Of a DNA stretch of 64,000 nt, positions 35,618 through 47,531 are shown piece by piece. The notes under the pieces were generated by a model, which ran no database searches, was not told the origin of the DNA, and worked only from the letters and a program-made list of their open reading frames with translations. The stretch spans positions 5,022,001 through 5,086,000 of the forward strand of contig CAVNZM010000004.1 of the NCBI GenBank assembly GCA_963693365.1, written 5' to 3'. How positions within the stretch are numbered: position 1 is the stretch's first letter; each line of letters begins with the position of its first letter. Made by a program: the position numbers and the translations under genes. Source of the stretch: Amoebidium appalachense (taxonomy: Eukaryota; Ichthyosporea).

Positions 35618-35882
35618 ATGCTGTGTCTGTTGATGTGTCTTCTTGGGCTCCGGGGTTGCTTGCTTATAAGTGTAGGGGAGGGGGGGGGAGGTATTTGTCA
35701 GTGTCTGAGGTCGGGACCGAGTCTCATGGCTCGGCCCCTGCCTTAGCACCTACGGCTTTGATCTTAGCTCAGGAGGAAGATGTGTTGATTGGTCTGGTTA
35801 AGAATTATTTAAAGGGGCCGGTTGATTCGATTAAATTTAAAAATAAAAGGCAGATGATTAAGGTAGCTAAGTTAGCAAAAAT

Positions 35883-37565
35883 GTGTCAGGTCAGGTAGAG
35901 CAGGATTTAGTTTATCATTGTTCTGGGCCAGACGGACACCGAGTTTGGGTCCCGACGGCACTTGTGCCTGAGGTTTTGCATATGGTGCATGAGCATCCCA
36001 TGGCTGGTCATTTAGGTGTAAATAGGACGTTGCTTCGTGTTAATCGTTCGTATTTTTGGCCCGGCCCGGGTATGAGTAGGGAGGTGAGGGATTATGTGTT
36101 GTCATGCATGCATTGTCAGGAAAGGAATGAGAGTCCCCACTCTCGTTCCCGCCCGTCGTTTATTAGGGATTTTAATGTTCGTATGTTTGAAAGGGTAGCA
36201 GTGGATGTGGTCGGTCCTTTTAATTCTACGGTTGAGGGTAACACTGTTCTTGTTACCGTCACCGATGTGGCCACTCGTTGGGTTGAAGTTTTTCCTCTCC
36301 CCACTGCTAATGCCGTTTTGTTTGCTCGTATTTTTGTGGATGAAATTTGTCTTAGGTTTGGTTGTCCTCGTGTTTTGTTAACGGATAGAAGTCGTGTGTT
36401 TTTAAATCAGTTGGTGTCGGAGGTGCGTAAAATTTTAAGGGTAGCTCATATCACTACGTCTGCATATCACCCTCAAGCAAATGCCATCTCTGAACGTGTG
36501 CATGCAGTGTTTCAGAAGTCCTTTGGCAAAATGGTGGATGTGGAGGCTAATGATTGGGATCATATGTCTAGGTTTATTGCTCATTCATATAATTCTACCC
36601 CTCATGCTGTGACTGGTTTTTCTCCGTTTTATTTGGTCTATGGGCAGGAGGCTATTAGTTTGTTAGATACGGCACTTTTGCCGATGGGGGGGGCTGACCG
36701 ACTAACTTATCCCCACTGGACTGAGTTCCGGGAGCAGCTACTAACCCGGGCCCGGGCTGCACGTGATGCAGCTCTGGCCCGTACACAGCAGGCACAGACA
36801 CGTGCAGACGTGTCCACACGTCCGTTACGTGAATTTGCCGAGGGTACTTTAGTTTTAATTAGGGATCATACTAGGAAAAAGAGATATAAGCAGGAGCAGG
36901 AAGGTAAGGGTGAAGGTGAAGGTCTTCGTAAGTATGGTAAGAAATGGTTGCCTCTTTTTATCGGTCCGTATAAAATAGTGGCTAGGTTAGGTCCGACGGA
37001 ATATAAGGTGCAGAGGTTAGATAATGAGAGTGATGTTAGATTTTATAATGTAGATGATATAAAGGAATATTATGATAGGGCCCTTAGGGTTAAACGGCCG
37101 GAGGGCCGTCGAGTGTTAGATGCATTCACCCCCGACTATGACGGGTCGGTGGATGTATCGGAGGCTGCAGTAGATAAAATTATGGATAAAAAGGTTATCG
37201 AAGGTAAGGAAGGTAAGGTAAATTATTATTTAATTCGTTTTGAGGGAGGTTATCAGGAAGATCAGTGGTTGCCTGAGTTTCATTTGGATTGCCCGTTTTC
37301 TATTCGTGCTTATGAGGCTAGATTAGTGCAGAGGGAGTTGCCTAGTGCTCCCTCTCGGCCAAAGAGAGTTATTCCTCAGTTTAATCGTGGTGTGAAAAAG
37401 CCGGTGGGGGAGGGGGCCGGGGGGGGAGTGATGCAAATACACGTAGACACACGGGGGGAGGGGGAGGGAGGGGAGGAGACCGAGGAGGAGTGTGAACGTA
37501 GTCGTCGGAATTTATTTTATTATCATAGGTGTCTCCGTAGGTATCAAGCTTATGGTGTAGATTAA
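35883..37565 (+). CDS. pol: Integrase with C-terminal chromodomain
   Basis: 560 codons. The zinc-binding HHCC domain has HEHPMAGHLGVNR ... CMHC (about residues 33-80). The catalytic core has AVDVVGPF, LLTDRSRVF and ANAISERVH, with exactly 35 residues between the second Asp and the Glu (D-35-E). A GPYKIVARLG..EYKVQ block is the usual GPY/F region. Near residues 425-470 comes AAVDKIMDKKVIEGKEGK and then YYLIRFEGGYQEDQWLPEFH: the aromatic and W-x-P pattern of a chromodomain, as in chromoviruses. In those elements the domain directs integration to marked chromatin. Frame entry is uncertain: the upstream linker frame overlaps it by a few codons. Confidence 0.9.
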   Translation: MSGQVEQDLVYHCSGPDGHRVWVPTALVPEVLHMVHEHPMAGHLGVNRTLLRVNRSYFWPGPGMSREVRDYVLSCMHCQERNESPHSRSRPSFIRDFNVRMFERVAVDVVGPFNSTVEGNTVLVTVTDVATRWVEVFPLPTANAVLFARIFVDEICLRFGCPRVLLTDRSRVFLNQLVSEVRKILRVAHITTSAYHPQANAISERVHAVFQKSFGKMVDVEANDWDHMSRFIAHSYNSTPHAVTGFSPFYLVYGQEAISLLDTALLPMGGADRLTYPHWTEFREQLLTRARAARDAALARTQQAQTRADVSTRPLREFAEGTLVLIRDHTRKKRYKQEQEGKGEGEGLRKYGKKWLPLFIGPYKIVARLGPTEYKVQRLDNESDVRFYNVDDIKEYYDRALRVKRPEGRRVLDAFTPDYDGSVDVSEAAVDKIMDKKVIEGKEGKVNYYLIRFEGGYQEDQWLPEFHLDCPFSIRAYEARLVQRELPSAPSRPKRVIPQFNRGVKKPVGEGAGGGVMQIHVDTRGEGEGGEETEEECERSRRNLFYYHRCLRRYQAYGVD

Positions 37566-37698
37566 TTTATTATTTTTCTTCGTAATTTATTTAATTTAAT
37601 TTTTTTTAGGAGACTGATTAGTCTATGTCTTTTTAGGGGGTGTTAGATATAATGTGACTGAGGTGGGACTCAGCTTTTCCGGGGGCCGGGGGGGGAGT

Positions 37699-38408
37699 TG
37701 ACATATACTAATCCGTCTCAGCAGATTAGCCTAAGTCTACGATCGAGATCGGGGGGGGGGGGGGGGTGGCCCGGGTCACAGATCATCAAGATCAAGTCCG
37801 GGGCCTCAAGATAGCTGTGCAGCTGCGTGCATCATCTTGCCTCTGCCGGCGCAGGGCAGGACCACGTCAGCTGGGACAGCCGACCAATAGTATTCTAATT
37901 AGTGTGTAGGATAGATCGTAGGAGGACTTAGGAATGTGATTGTTCGGGCAGAAGCCCTTTTGTAAATATTGGCAAGTTCTGATAGTGTATGCTGCCAAAC
38001 GTATTTATATATTTCGATGACAGAGGAAAGGGGGGAGGGAGGGGGGAGGGAGATAGTATGAAATGTAGAATTAGACTCTGCGGTGCCACTAGGGGAAGGG
38101 TGAGGGGTGAGACTTGGATAAATACATTAGTTGAGTAGATCGACTTAGCTCGTGCAGGCGCACGATAAAAGTAGATCGGAATGTTAATGGAATGTGGCAT
38201 CGTAGGGGGCCAGGTGATGATGATCTTGTAGGGCACGGCCTTGATGGCCTCAGTTGTAACTTAGACTCAATCCGTACGGATCTAAGTTTGCCCGTCGGAG
38301 CCTGGTCTTAATAAACTTTACCGTTTTTCTATACACGTTCGTTCCTTTTCGTCTGTGTACACTTAGTAGAGTGCCGCGTCTCTAGTACACATATATTAGG
38401 ATACGACA
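37699..38408 (+). repeat. Right LTR of the outer gypsy element
   Basis: 710 bp with the same ends as the left LTR, followed at once by the GTCTT duplication (38409-38413). Confidence 0.95.
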
Positions 38409-38515
38409 GTCTTTATTGATCGAGTGTTTGCCAAATCGTCCAGTACCACTCGGGCTGGTCGGCCCACAGGACCCCTGCCGGCGTTGTTTTGTCTTGTTCA
38501 ACACACACCCACGTG
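38409..38515 (+). pseudogene. 3' continuation of the interrupted THAP-like gene
   Basis: Removing the element and one copy of GTCTT joins ...LPDPVF to IDRVFAKSSSTTRAGRPTG in the same frame, which then runs to a TGA at about 38513. An open frame exactly across the repaired site supports the view that the element hit a coding exon. The added stretch has no recognised domain, so the true end of the gene is unsure. Confidence 0.5.
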
Positions 38516-39125
38516 ACTATCGAGGGGGGAGGGCAGCTACCGATCGCGCTTCAAGCAGACCACGTCAACACTACCCCAGACGGCCACTACATATCTTTCG
38601 CCATGCTACCCGCACAACCCCCAACTGAGCCGCTAACAACCGTTAACATTCTAAGTCCCACTCCAACTTCGTAAAGAACGAAAACTACAGACTGCGGTTG
38701 GAGGCGCTGCTGAAACAGAAAAAGAAAGCGGAAAAATAGGGGAAAGGCGGGAAACCAACAAACCAAACCGGCCACCCCAAACCTGCACAGTTAGATCAGA
38801 TGCCATGTGGTACGTAAGGAGAACATTATCATGCACAGGGTAAGTTGAACGTGTGATGAGTGTATATAGTTCAGTGCTAGCAAATATACGAACTTTCCTA
38901 CATTAGCTCTATCGTTTCCTCAATAGCAACCTGTCAATAGCCACGGTCAATAGCCACAGTCATATGGCAGTGTGTTGTGAATAGGGATAGATCTAAAGTT
39001 TGCAGACTTAGTAGTTCGAAGTATAGGGGTTCTTGTGTTAGCTTGAACACCCACACAACTCAGACTGAGTGTACTCAAGCCAAGCACACACTTACGCCCA
39101 CGCATACACACGCACACACACAGAC

Positions 39126-39213
<88 letters not shown>

Positions 39214-39505
39214 AGCATGTGGTTATTACTAATAGGGCACAATGTACACGTAGGTAATATTACATACCATTTGCATAGATTCGGGCTACATTTTCTTTGC
39301 TTCTTCAATTTGGATTGAGAGAAAAGCAGAGCAAAACAAGTAGAGTAGGTGGGTTTAGCAGCAGAAGTTGTACCTTTAGGTGGGTGCTTGACAACTTAAA
39401 CGTTAACAACAGTAAACAACGGGTTGAACACGGGTTGATCGTAGCTTTGGGATGCCGTACTTGACGATGAACACCGATACGTTTGTAACCAGAGAGACTT
39501 CTGTT
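38516..39505. other. Intergenic with a CA microsatellite
   Basis: A (CA)n tract spans 39128-39210. The rest is unique, AT-balanced sequence without credible frames, and some of it may be exon or 3' UTR of the broken THAP-like gene. Confidence 0.5.
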
Positions 39506-40144
39506 TGTCGTATCCTATAGTGTATGTACTAGAGACGCGGCACTCTACTAAGTGTACACACACGAAAAGGAACGAACGTGTACGGAAAAACGGTAAAGTT
39601 TATTCAGACCAGGCTCAGACGGGCAAAACTTAGATCCGTACGGAATGAGGCTAAGTCACAACTGAGGCCATCAAGGCCGTGCCCTCAAAGATCATCATCA
39701 CCTGGCCCCCCTACGATGCCACATTCCAAACATTCCGATCTACTTTATCGTGCGCCTGCACGAGCTAAGTGGATCTACTCAACTAATATCATATTTATCC
39801 ATGTCTCACCCCTCACCCTCCCCCTAGTGGCACCGCAGAGTCTAAATCTACATTTCATACTATCCTCCCCCCCCCCTCCCTCCCCCCTTTCCTCTACATC
39901 GAAATATATAAATACGTTTGGCAACATACACTATCAAACCTTGCCAATACTTACAAAAGGGCTTCTGCCCGAACAATCACATTCCTAAGTCCTCCTACGA
40001 TCTATCCTACACACTAATTAGAATTCTATTGGTCGGCTGCCCCGGCTGACGTGGTCCAATGCCCTGCGCCGGCAGAGGCAAGATGCACGCAGCTGTACAG
40101 CTATCTTGAGGCCTCGGACTTGATCTTGATGATCTGTGGACCCG

Positions 40145-40176
<32 letters not shown>

Positions 40177-40227
40177 ATCTCGATCGTAGACTTAGGCTGA
40201 TCTGCTGAGACGGATTAGTATATGTCA
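39506..40227 (-). mobile_element. Solo LTR of the outer gypsy family
   Basis: A 722-bp inverted copy of the LTR, from TGTCGTATCC to GTATATGTCA, flanked by CTGTT at 39501-39505 and 40228-40232. A clean target duplication around one LTR is the product of LTR-LTR recombination after a separate insertion. It carries more substitutions against the two intact LTRs than they do against each other, so it is older. Confidence 0.95.
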
Positions 40228-40232
40228 CTGTT

Positions 40233-41146
40233 TACAACGGATAAAAGAAAAAAGAGTGCCTAAGATTCTACTTGCATCTAAAACGTGTTGCTCTGTGTCA
40301 AGCTGTCAGTAAGAGGCAGAAAGAAATAACGGAAGCACTCACAGAAAGAACTCACCACCGAATAGCTGCTGCATTCAGTAGCGATGAAGGTTGCAGACTG
40401 CGCAGCCTGGGCTCGGTTGTTATCCCCGTGTGCCTTGAACGCGTCGTTCTACAGCTCTTCGACCAAGTTATGCCTTTCTTAGTGTGCCAACAGAAAAAAC
40501 ACGTGGTAGTTCAGTGACGTTCCGCGTTACATATTTTCTCTTTGCCTGGAGTAAACAGCGTAAACGTTAACCCCTTACATATGTGTCCGCGAATAGCCCG
40601 TCGGGTCATCAACAGACCCGGATCTGACCCATATGTGGATCTTCTACTATTAGTTATCAGTCTAGGTTAACCAGAAGTTGACCCGAATCGTTAGCATCGG
40701 AACCACGTCGTGACATAATCGTCGCCCGTAGGAAAAGTAGACCGTACCCCCCTGTGGAATGCAGAATAGCCTTTTTTGGTTCGGTCGTCATTATCCCGGG
40801 AATCTTGATGGCGACGGACGGCCTGAGTCTCTAGATCCTAGCGCTAACGATGGGCTAACGCATCACGTCCAGTACCTCGCCTTAAAGAACCCTCTACCTC
40901 CCTAAGGCTAACGGCGCGGGCGGGGAGCACCCTGATGTCATGTTTGCGCAAGTCAGATCCACCTATCGTGTACCGCGTGCCGCGATCTCGAGCCGGAATA
41001 TAAGTGTGTAAACCCTAGCCAGCATGGCCATTCCAACTTGCCAAGAGCCTTAGGGCAGGGCAGGGGCACGGCGTTCACAGTTGTGGCGACTTGCACATGT
41101 ATCATACATTTTTGTTTTGCACTCATTGTGCAACTGCCTCTGATAT
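40233..41146. other. Intergenic; repeat shared with 25515-25680
   Basis: Unique sequence with a short frame (40272-40517) of low credibility. From about 40735 to 40910 lies the repeat also found upstream of the THAP-like gene. Confidence 0.45.
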
Positions 41147-41272
41147 ATGCATCCAGAATTTATTGAAGAGCAGAACCAACCTAAAAAAGAGCCACATTTT
41201 TCAGCCCTCATCCTCCTGATTCTTCGAGAGCCCTGTTCATTTGATATCAACCCCTCTGCTACCCTGTCAGCG
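41147..41272 (+). CDS. Candidate first exon of an unknown gene
   Basis: ATG, 42 codons (MHPEFIEEQNQPKKEPHFSA...) and a good donor GTAAGATC at 41273. A possible next exon at 42591-42660 (GDVDKHTRSGSMSSSLCKVV) is phase-compatible and ends at GTAGAC. No domain was recognised and the link is weak. Confidence 0.25.
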
Positions 41273-42799
41273 GTAAGATCTCTCCGTTGTCATTCTGCCC
41301 GGAGCCTCCGAGTTGCGCTGTTGCTCGCTCTCTCACACTGCCTGTCTCGGCTCTTTCTCGCCATAATCGAATCCCCCCCCCCTCCTCCTCCCCCCCCTTT
41401 CCCCTTCCCCGTCCTCCGCCTACCCCCTCTTTCCCCTCACCAAGACAAACACACATGAACACACCCGCGTACAAGCCAGTACAAGCCCGGCCTCCCCGCG
41501 GCGATCTTGAACACAATTAACCGGCCATCTCGAACACAATTAACCGTGCCTCTCCCCCCTCCCCCCCCTCCCCACCCCCCTCCTCTCCCCCCCCCTCCCC
41601 CCCCCCCCCCCCCCCCCCCCCCAGGCTCTCACACACGCACGTGTGCACACATACACGCGCGCGCGCGTACATACAATCTTCAACTCAGGTATAAACACAC
41701 AGAACGCCCCGCCGCAAGAACCTGTTGTGCCGTTATACTCGATTTAGGCTGGTCGATAGTTTTATGTTGACATCAGGAGAGTATAAGTACTAGTTACAGA
41801 TGTGCGTCAACGGAAGCTGGTCACACCTTTTGAGTTACAATTTATAGCCAGGAACCCGACCACGCGCATGACATCACACACCGATTCACGATCATCACTG
41901 GTTGCCTCACAAAAATTCCTACTCACGGCGACTCGTATGTGCCACCTACGTAGCAGGCCTTTAGCACGAGGCTCTGGTAATTCCTAATGTGCAACCATAG
42001 TTATGCCACAAGAAAAGCAATTAGAAGGGACTGGGAGAGAGGGGGAGGAAAGTGGGAGAATACCTGTATGCTAGCACGTGCGCACATGGGGGACAGAGCG
42101 AGTAATCACGTGTGTGTCCTAAATCTAAGGGGATCGATGGTGGCCCAGTGGTTGGAGAGGGGGAGGGGGGGGGGGGGGGGGGGTCTTTGGTGCGGGAGGC
42201 AAAGCGACTAAACGCGCCTCGGGAAGAAGGGTGTAGTATGTTTGTCTCCATTGTTTTCTGTTGCCCAATACTGTCACGCGTGTGTGTGCTGTGTGTGTGT
42301 GTATGTGTACATGTGTGTGGGGGAGGGGGGGTTGGAATTATGGAGGAGACATCAGAAGACAAACCACAAAACAGCACAAAAATTAGACAACCAGAAATAA
42401 AACTTACCAAAAACAAAAAAAAATTGAGGCGGAGACACTTGTGGGGAATTCAGTAATTATGCAAGCGAATGTGCTGGCCTAGAAGGAAAGGGGGGGGGGG
42501 GGGGTTACGTTTTTTTAAAAGAAATATAAAGAGAAAAGAAAAATTACATGGGCTTATAGGATTCGAGCACCTCGTATGGCTATATCACAGGGTGATGTTG
42601 ATAAACACACCCGCAGTGGCAGCATGAGTAGCTCTCTTTGCAAAGTTGTTGCGCGTCAAGGTAGACAGCGCCGCTTTCGGACCAAAGGGTTCCAACTAAT
42701 ATTTGAGGGTCGAACGAACCTTCCGGAAGTGTAGAAACCAATAGACGAAACAAAAAACGGCACAGGAACTTCGCAAAGCCAGAAACAAAATCAAAAAAT

Positions 42800-42841
<42 letters not shown>

Positions 42842-44147
42842 GGGGGGGGGGAAAGGATGATTTAAAGGACACTTTCCAGCCGTGAAACGCAGGTAGATGG
42901 GGAGGGGTAGCACCCGTCTTGATCAAAAACGAGCAGGGTAAATGATGTGAGCACACGTCACAATGGGAAGGCCCGGGATTTGTGGTTGCAGGAATATGCA
43001 AGAAAAAGGAGAAACGTGTTTTGTGTTTGTGTGTGTGGGGGGGGGGGGGGGGGGGGGGGGGGGGGATGGTGCGAGTGAGTGAAGCATGAATGGCAACACG
43101 GTTAGTGAAGATCATGAGTCCAAGGTAACGTGAGTGGGGGCTATGGGATTTCACGTGCAGAACAGCCACAAACACATGTGCACACGTCTCAAAGTGGAAA
43201 CACACCACTACAGCACACACACACTTTGCCCATAAACACGGTCAACCCCAAAGGCTACGTGTGTGCCCGTGTATGGGTGATCTGTGCATGTTGGTTGGTG
43301 TGGTGCATGTCCTTTTCCACTTGGAGCCCTCATATTCGCAGGTGTGTGTGTGTGTGTGTGCGCGCGCACACGCTCACTCAACACACATACACACACACAC
43401 ACACACGAACAGATAAATTGGTTTGAACTCGGGGGGGGGGGGGGGGGGGGGGGGGGGGGAAGGGAGTAAGGTGGAGGTTGGTGCCTGCCCTGCGACAATA
43501 TTGCTAATCCGGGGCGAATGGAAGAAGTTCGTCCTCAGGATGAAGAGAGGCATGACCAGAGAGCACGGAATACAAAGGCAAGAAAGGAAAACAGCCTTCC
43601 GTGACCGTAGAGGCCAAGAGAAAAAAGGCATGTGGAATATAATGCTCAGAATGGGGGAAAAGGGGAAGGCGGAAAAGAGTGTGTGTGGATTTGGGAGGGG
43701 GGGGGGGGGGGGGGGAGAGGGAGAGAAGAAGAGAGAGAAGTAGCAAGAGGGAGAGCGAGAGAGAGGGAGGTAGAAGGGGGGGGGGGGGGGGGGGGGGGAG
43801 AGAAAGAGGGAGGGATCGTGAGGGGGAGAGAGAGGCAGAGATAGATGGAGAGGGAGGGAGGGAGAGACGGCAATGAAGGCAGCGATAGCGGAGGTGAAGG
43901 AGGAGGGATTCGTAAAGGTGAGAATAGAACAGGAAAGATCCATTACAGAAGAAGAAAGCCGAGATTACAAACGCACCGGGTCAGTGAGTAATGAGGATAT
44001 ACATATTAGAGCATAAGTGGAGGAAATAGTCCCACAAAGGAAGAGGGGTGTTGGATGTGTTGCGAAGTATGAAGCATTCATGACGAACAACACAATGCAG
44101 ACGGCAAAGCACACACAGTGCAGTATGCAACAAAAGAAAAGAAATTA

Positions 44148-44360
44148 TCAACCCAAGTGTGTGGGTGGGTGGGGGGAGGGAGGGAGGGGGGGGGGGGGGG
44201 GGGGAGGGGCACACATAAACAAAACGAAAACATGAGCAGAGTCCACAGCCCTCTCTTCTTCACTGCTGTACACACCTCCTTTGCCCACCTCAAATTCACT
44301 AAGTTGCAACTTCCTTTTCATTTGTCCCTTCCCCCCTCCCCTCCCCCCCCCCCTTCCCCC
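44148..44360 (-). CDS. Candidate exon (unknown protein)
   Basis: KRKLQLSEFEVGKGGVYSSE followed by EERAVDSAH is a charged, non-repetitive stretch among poly-G/C DNA. A GT follows it, and a sense-strand C-run lies about 25 nt downstream, the arrangement seen after many verified donors here. It may belong to a minus-strand gene with the exons at 44773-45407. Confidence 0.3.
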   Translation of the reverse strand, partial: GGRGGGRGGGKGQMKRKLQLSEFEVGKGGVYSSEEERAVDSAHVFVLFMCAPPPPPPPLPPSPHPPTHLG

Positions 44361-44772
44361 ACCCACAGACCCCCAAAAGCCCCCCCCCCCCCCCCCCCTC
44401 CCTCGAGGTGTTGAAACAGAGAAGAGGGGGAAACAGGGAGCAAAAAGAGAGGTGAGGGGCGGAGGACGGAGAGAGATGGGGACAGACAGAGAAACGAGGG
44501 GGGGGGGGGGGGGGGGGGGACGGGGGAGAAAGAGAGTGTGTGTGTGAGTGAACGTGAAGAGAGAGAGTGAGGACGAGATTGAGGGGAGCGGGAGGGAGGG
44601 ATGAAGAGGGGGGGAGGGGGCCGGGGGGAGAGAGAGAGTGTGTGTGTGTGTGCGTGCATGTGTTCAAAGGGGGGGGGGGGGGGGGGAGGGGGGAGCGACA
44701 AACATGCAGCTACGTACAAGGCTTATGAAAAACACCAAACACCTGCTTCATCCTTCTTGTTGCTCCTAGACT

Positions 44773-45300
44773 CTAGCCGACACCAACCAAAATACTTTCA
44801 AGCAAACAGCAAAGTCCGATTCCTGTAGAAGAAAGATAAATATACAGAAAAGGAAAGTGAAATTGATTAAGATTGGAGATAAGAGGCATATCAGGTGGTA
44901 AGTGATCCGGAGGGAACAGCTTAAGGGGGGAAAAAAGGCTTGAGGTTTGTGTGCACGTACGAGTGATGAAATTAAGGGTGAAGCAAATAACATTGGTCAC
45001 GAGGTACAGGTTCCCTTACACAGCATGATTTGCGAGAAGATGAGTCCGGGTATGTTTGGAGGAAAAAGGGGGGGGGGGGGGGGGGGGGGGGTAGATGTGC
45101 ATCAAGGTTGCATGGGAAACAAGTTCTAGCAGCAAAGAGTGACTAGAAAACCAGTGTGAATAACCTAAGAAGACCTATTTCCATATCCACACAACATGGC
45201 TCAATTGGTAGCAGCAAATCTGAGAGTGAGTGGTGCGCGCGCACTTGGACAAAAAAAGGGGAGTAGAGAGCAGGTGTGTGTGCGTGTGTTTGTGTGTGTG

Positions 45301-45333
<33 letters not shown>

Positions 45334-45407
45334 TGCCAAGAAAGCAAACTCACAATCACTTGAGACACAGTTTGTGTTGTCGTTGTGGGCATGCAGATGA
45401 AAAAACA
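44773..45407 (-). CDS. Four-exon chain of an unknown protein (3' part)
   Basis: Minus-strand exons 45407-45354, 45219-45175, 45014-44961 and 44822-44773 have AG/GT borders and all three joins are phase 1, ending at TAG. The joined product contains HAHNDNTNCVSSDYLLPIEP, then CCVDMEIGNLYLVTNVICFT and a hydrophobic end. The GNLYLVTN stretch is loosely like the core strand of a GRAM/PH-type domain, but this is not enough to name it. The second donor (GTCTTC) is weak. The upstream start was not found. Poly-C runs follow the first and third donors on the sense strand. Confidence 0.4.
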
Positions 45408-45469
45408 CTCAGTAAGTCCAACGTGGAGTTTTACCACCCAAACAAACACACATGATGGCACCACACACA

Positions 45470-45502
<33 letters not shown>

Positions 45503-45555
45503 ACACACACACACACACACGCACACACACGCGCACACGCGCGCACGCACGCACG

Positions 45556-46056
45556 CACGCACCTACATTTTTTTTTCGAGCCCAAACACTTCAAACCGAA
45601 AACCGAGAAAGATGTATACGTGTACAACACAAAGGACTACAAGTGTCAACCAACCTCTTATCGAGATCTGCGAATATCGGTCAAAGAAGTCCCAAAGCTG
45701 GAGCATGATGCCACCATCGACGTGACAAAGAGTTTTGCGGACCTTCTTCCAGCCCCTTTCCGACAAAGCAGTAGCAGTCCTTCTCATAGTGGGTGTACGG
45801 GGCAAAGGCAGAAATTTTACGACGTGCAATCAACCGATAACAACTTTTGCATAACAGTTAGGGGATGCCCGACTCTATAGCCAACGTTACCGCCGTCGTA
45901 TACGGGGACAAGAGCGTGAAAGACACAAACGCCTTGACAGGACAAGCAGCATATGAATACAGTTTACATGCAGGACTGCAGAACGTGGTTACGCGGCTGA
46001 CCCTACAATGCGCAACTGAAAGCACAAATCAATGCCGGAGCGGCAGCTGCGCATAA
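45556..46056 (+). other. Protein-like frames of unknown identity
   Basis: After a CA/CG tract and a T-run, PKHFKPKTEKDVYVYNTKDY...RDLRISVKEVPKLEH runs to a stop at 45880. A second frame (45865-46056, ANVTAVVYGDKSVKDTNALT) follows with a short overlap. Both are non-repetitive and charged, as in one decayed frame with an indel near 45870. Nothing was recognised. On the minus strand the same stretch is also open (45829-45563) but less protein-like. Confidence 0.3.
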
Positions 46057-46507
46057 GGGCTTGAATTGACTTTTAGTACGCGTTAGCCCAGAGGTAGAGG
46101 GACCTGAACTGAAAAAAAGCCGGGATATTGCTTCAAGAACAAAACAGGTTTACTAATTGGTATGACACCAGGTATGTGCCTGCATACCAATAAACTTCAT
46201 GTCATGCATGTCATAAAGCCCAACAACGTGCACGTGGGGGCTTAAGGTCCGAGCATAAGAGCAATGCTACCGCTCCTGCCGGCGTGCCTGGGCTACGTAG
46301 TAACCCTCGGCAAAGTGTGTACTTATAAGTAAGGTTGTGAAGGATGGTCTACTCTGCAATCATAGCTCGCCGTGACTAGTGTACTGTCGGTGCTCAGTTT
46401 GGTAGACGGTAGTAGTTTCCCTAGAGGGCCTGCAAAGGCTATCCGGGAACTTCAAAACGTGATAGAATTAAAAAGAGTAAGTGAGCCTCCGAGGTGCCAA
46501 TTAAGAC

Positions 46508-46772
<265 letters not shown>

Positions 46773-46775
46773 CTT

Positions 46776-47400
46776 GAAGGGCCCAACCACATCGGCTGAG
46801 TCAACCTGCAAAAAGCAGAATTATTCTGCAAAAACGGAACTATTCGGCAAAAGCGGAATTATCGGGCAAAAAGCAGACGTATTCTGCAAAAGCAGAATCA
46901 CCCTACTTTTCAGCAGAATTATTCTGTTGTTAGCAGAATCATCCGAAAAAGCAGAATCATTTAGCAGAATTATTCCGCAAAAAGCAGAACTATTCCTAAC
47001 ACGTACTGACGTGTTGCCGCACGTGCGACGTTTAACATCTACTCAGGCGGCTTTTAAGTTTATAAAAAATAAAAATAAAAAAAAATAAAAAAAAAGAAAG
47101 GAGACACCGCCTCAGTAGGTGGTAGGAATTATTCCGCAAAAAGTAGAATTCAATCCGCAGAATAATTCTGCTTTTAGCATACAGCCATCGGATTCTGCTT
47201 TAGCAAATTGATTCTGCTTTTAGCTGATTGATTCTGCTGTTTGCAGAATGATTCCGAAGTGCTCACGTGGCTTTTGCAAAATTATTCTGCAAAAGTCTGC
47301 TTCTAGCAGAATAATTCTGTTTTCTGCAGAATAATTCTGCTTTTTGCAGAATAATTCTGCTCGGGGCAAGTTGACTCAGCCGATGTGGTTGGACCCTCTC
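46776..47400. mobile_element. Palindrome-rich TIR element, copy 2
   Basis: Inverted ends of about 34 bp: left GAAGGGCCCAACCACATCGG..., right the reverse complement closing at 47400, both containing CATCGGCTGAGTCAAC. The interior has many GCAGAATTATTCTGC variants, and in the middle an unrelated AT-rich piece (47040-47130) with an A-rich run. Same family as 19350-19832. GA repeat on both sides suggests insertion into a GA tract. No coding capacity. Confidence 0.8.
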
Positions 47401-47412
47401 AGAGAGAGACTC

Positions 47413-47471
<59 letters not shown>

Positions 47472-47481
47472 GGGGGGGGGG

Positions 47482-47531
<50 letters not shown>

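Larger units (their letters stand above)
26730..38408 (+). mobile_element. Ty3/gypsy LTR retrotransposon with chromodomain integrase (outer element)
   Basis: Bounded by near-identical LTRs (26730-27447 and 37699-38408) starting TGACATATAC and ending GGATACGACA, with GTCTT target duplications. Order inside is gag, protease, reverse transcriptase, RNase H, integrase with C-terminal chromodomain: the Ty3/gypsy order. A purine-rich tract (GGGGGCCGGGGGGGGAG, ending at 37697) lies before the right LTR. No TGG-type tRNA primer site follows the left LTR, so self-priming, known in some chromodomain elements, is possible. The 3592-bp nested element 28614-32205 interrupts gag, leaving about 8.1 kb of original element. 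Apart from G-run lengths only one or so base differs between the LTRs, so insertion was recent, yet pol has several frame changes at G-runs. Confidence 0.95.
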
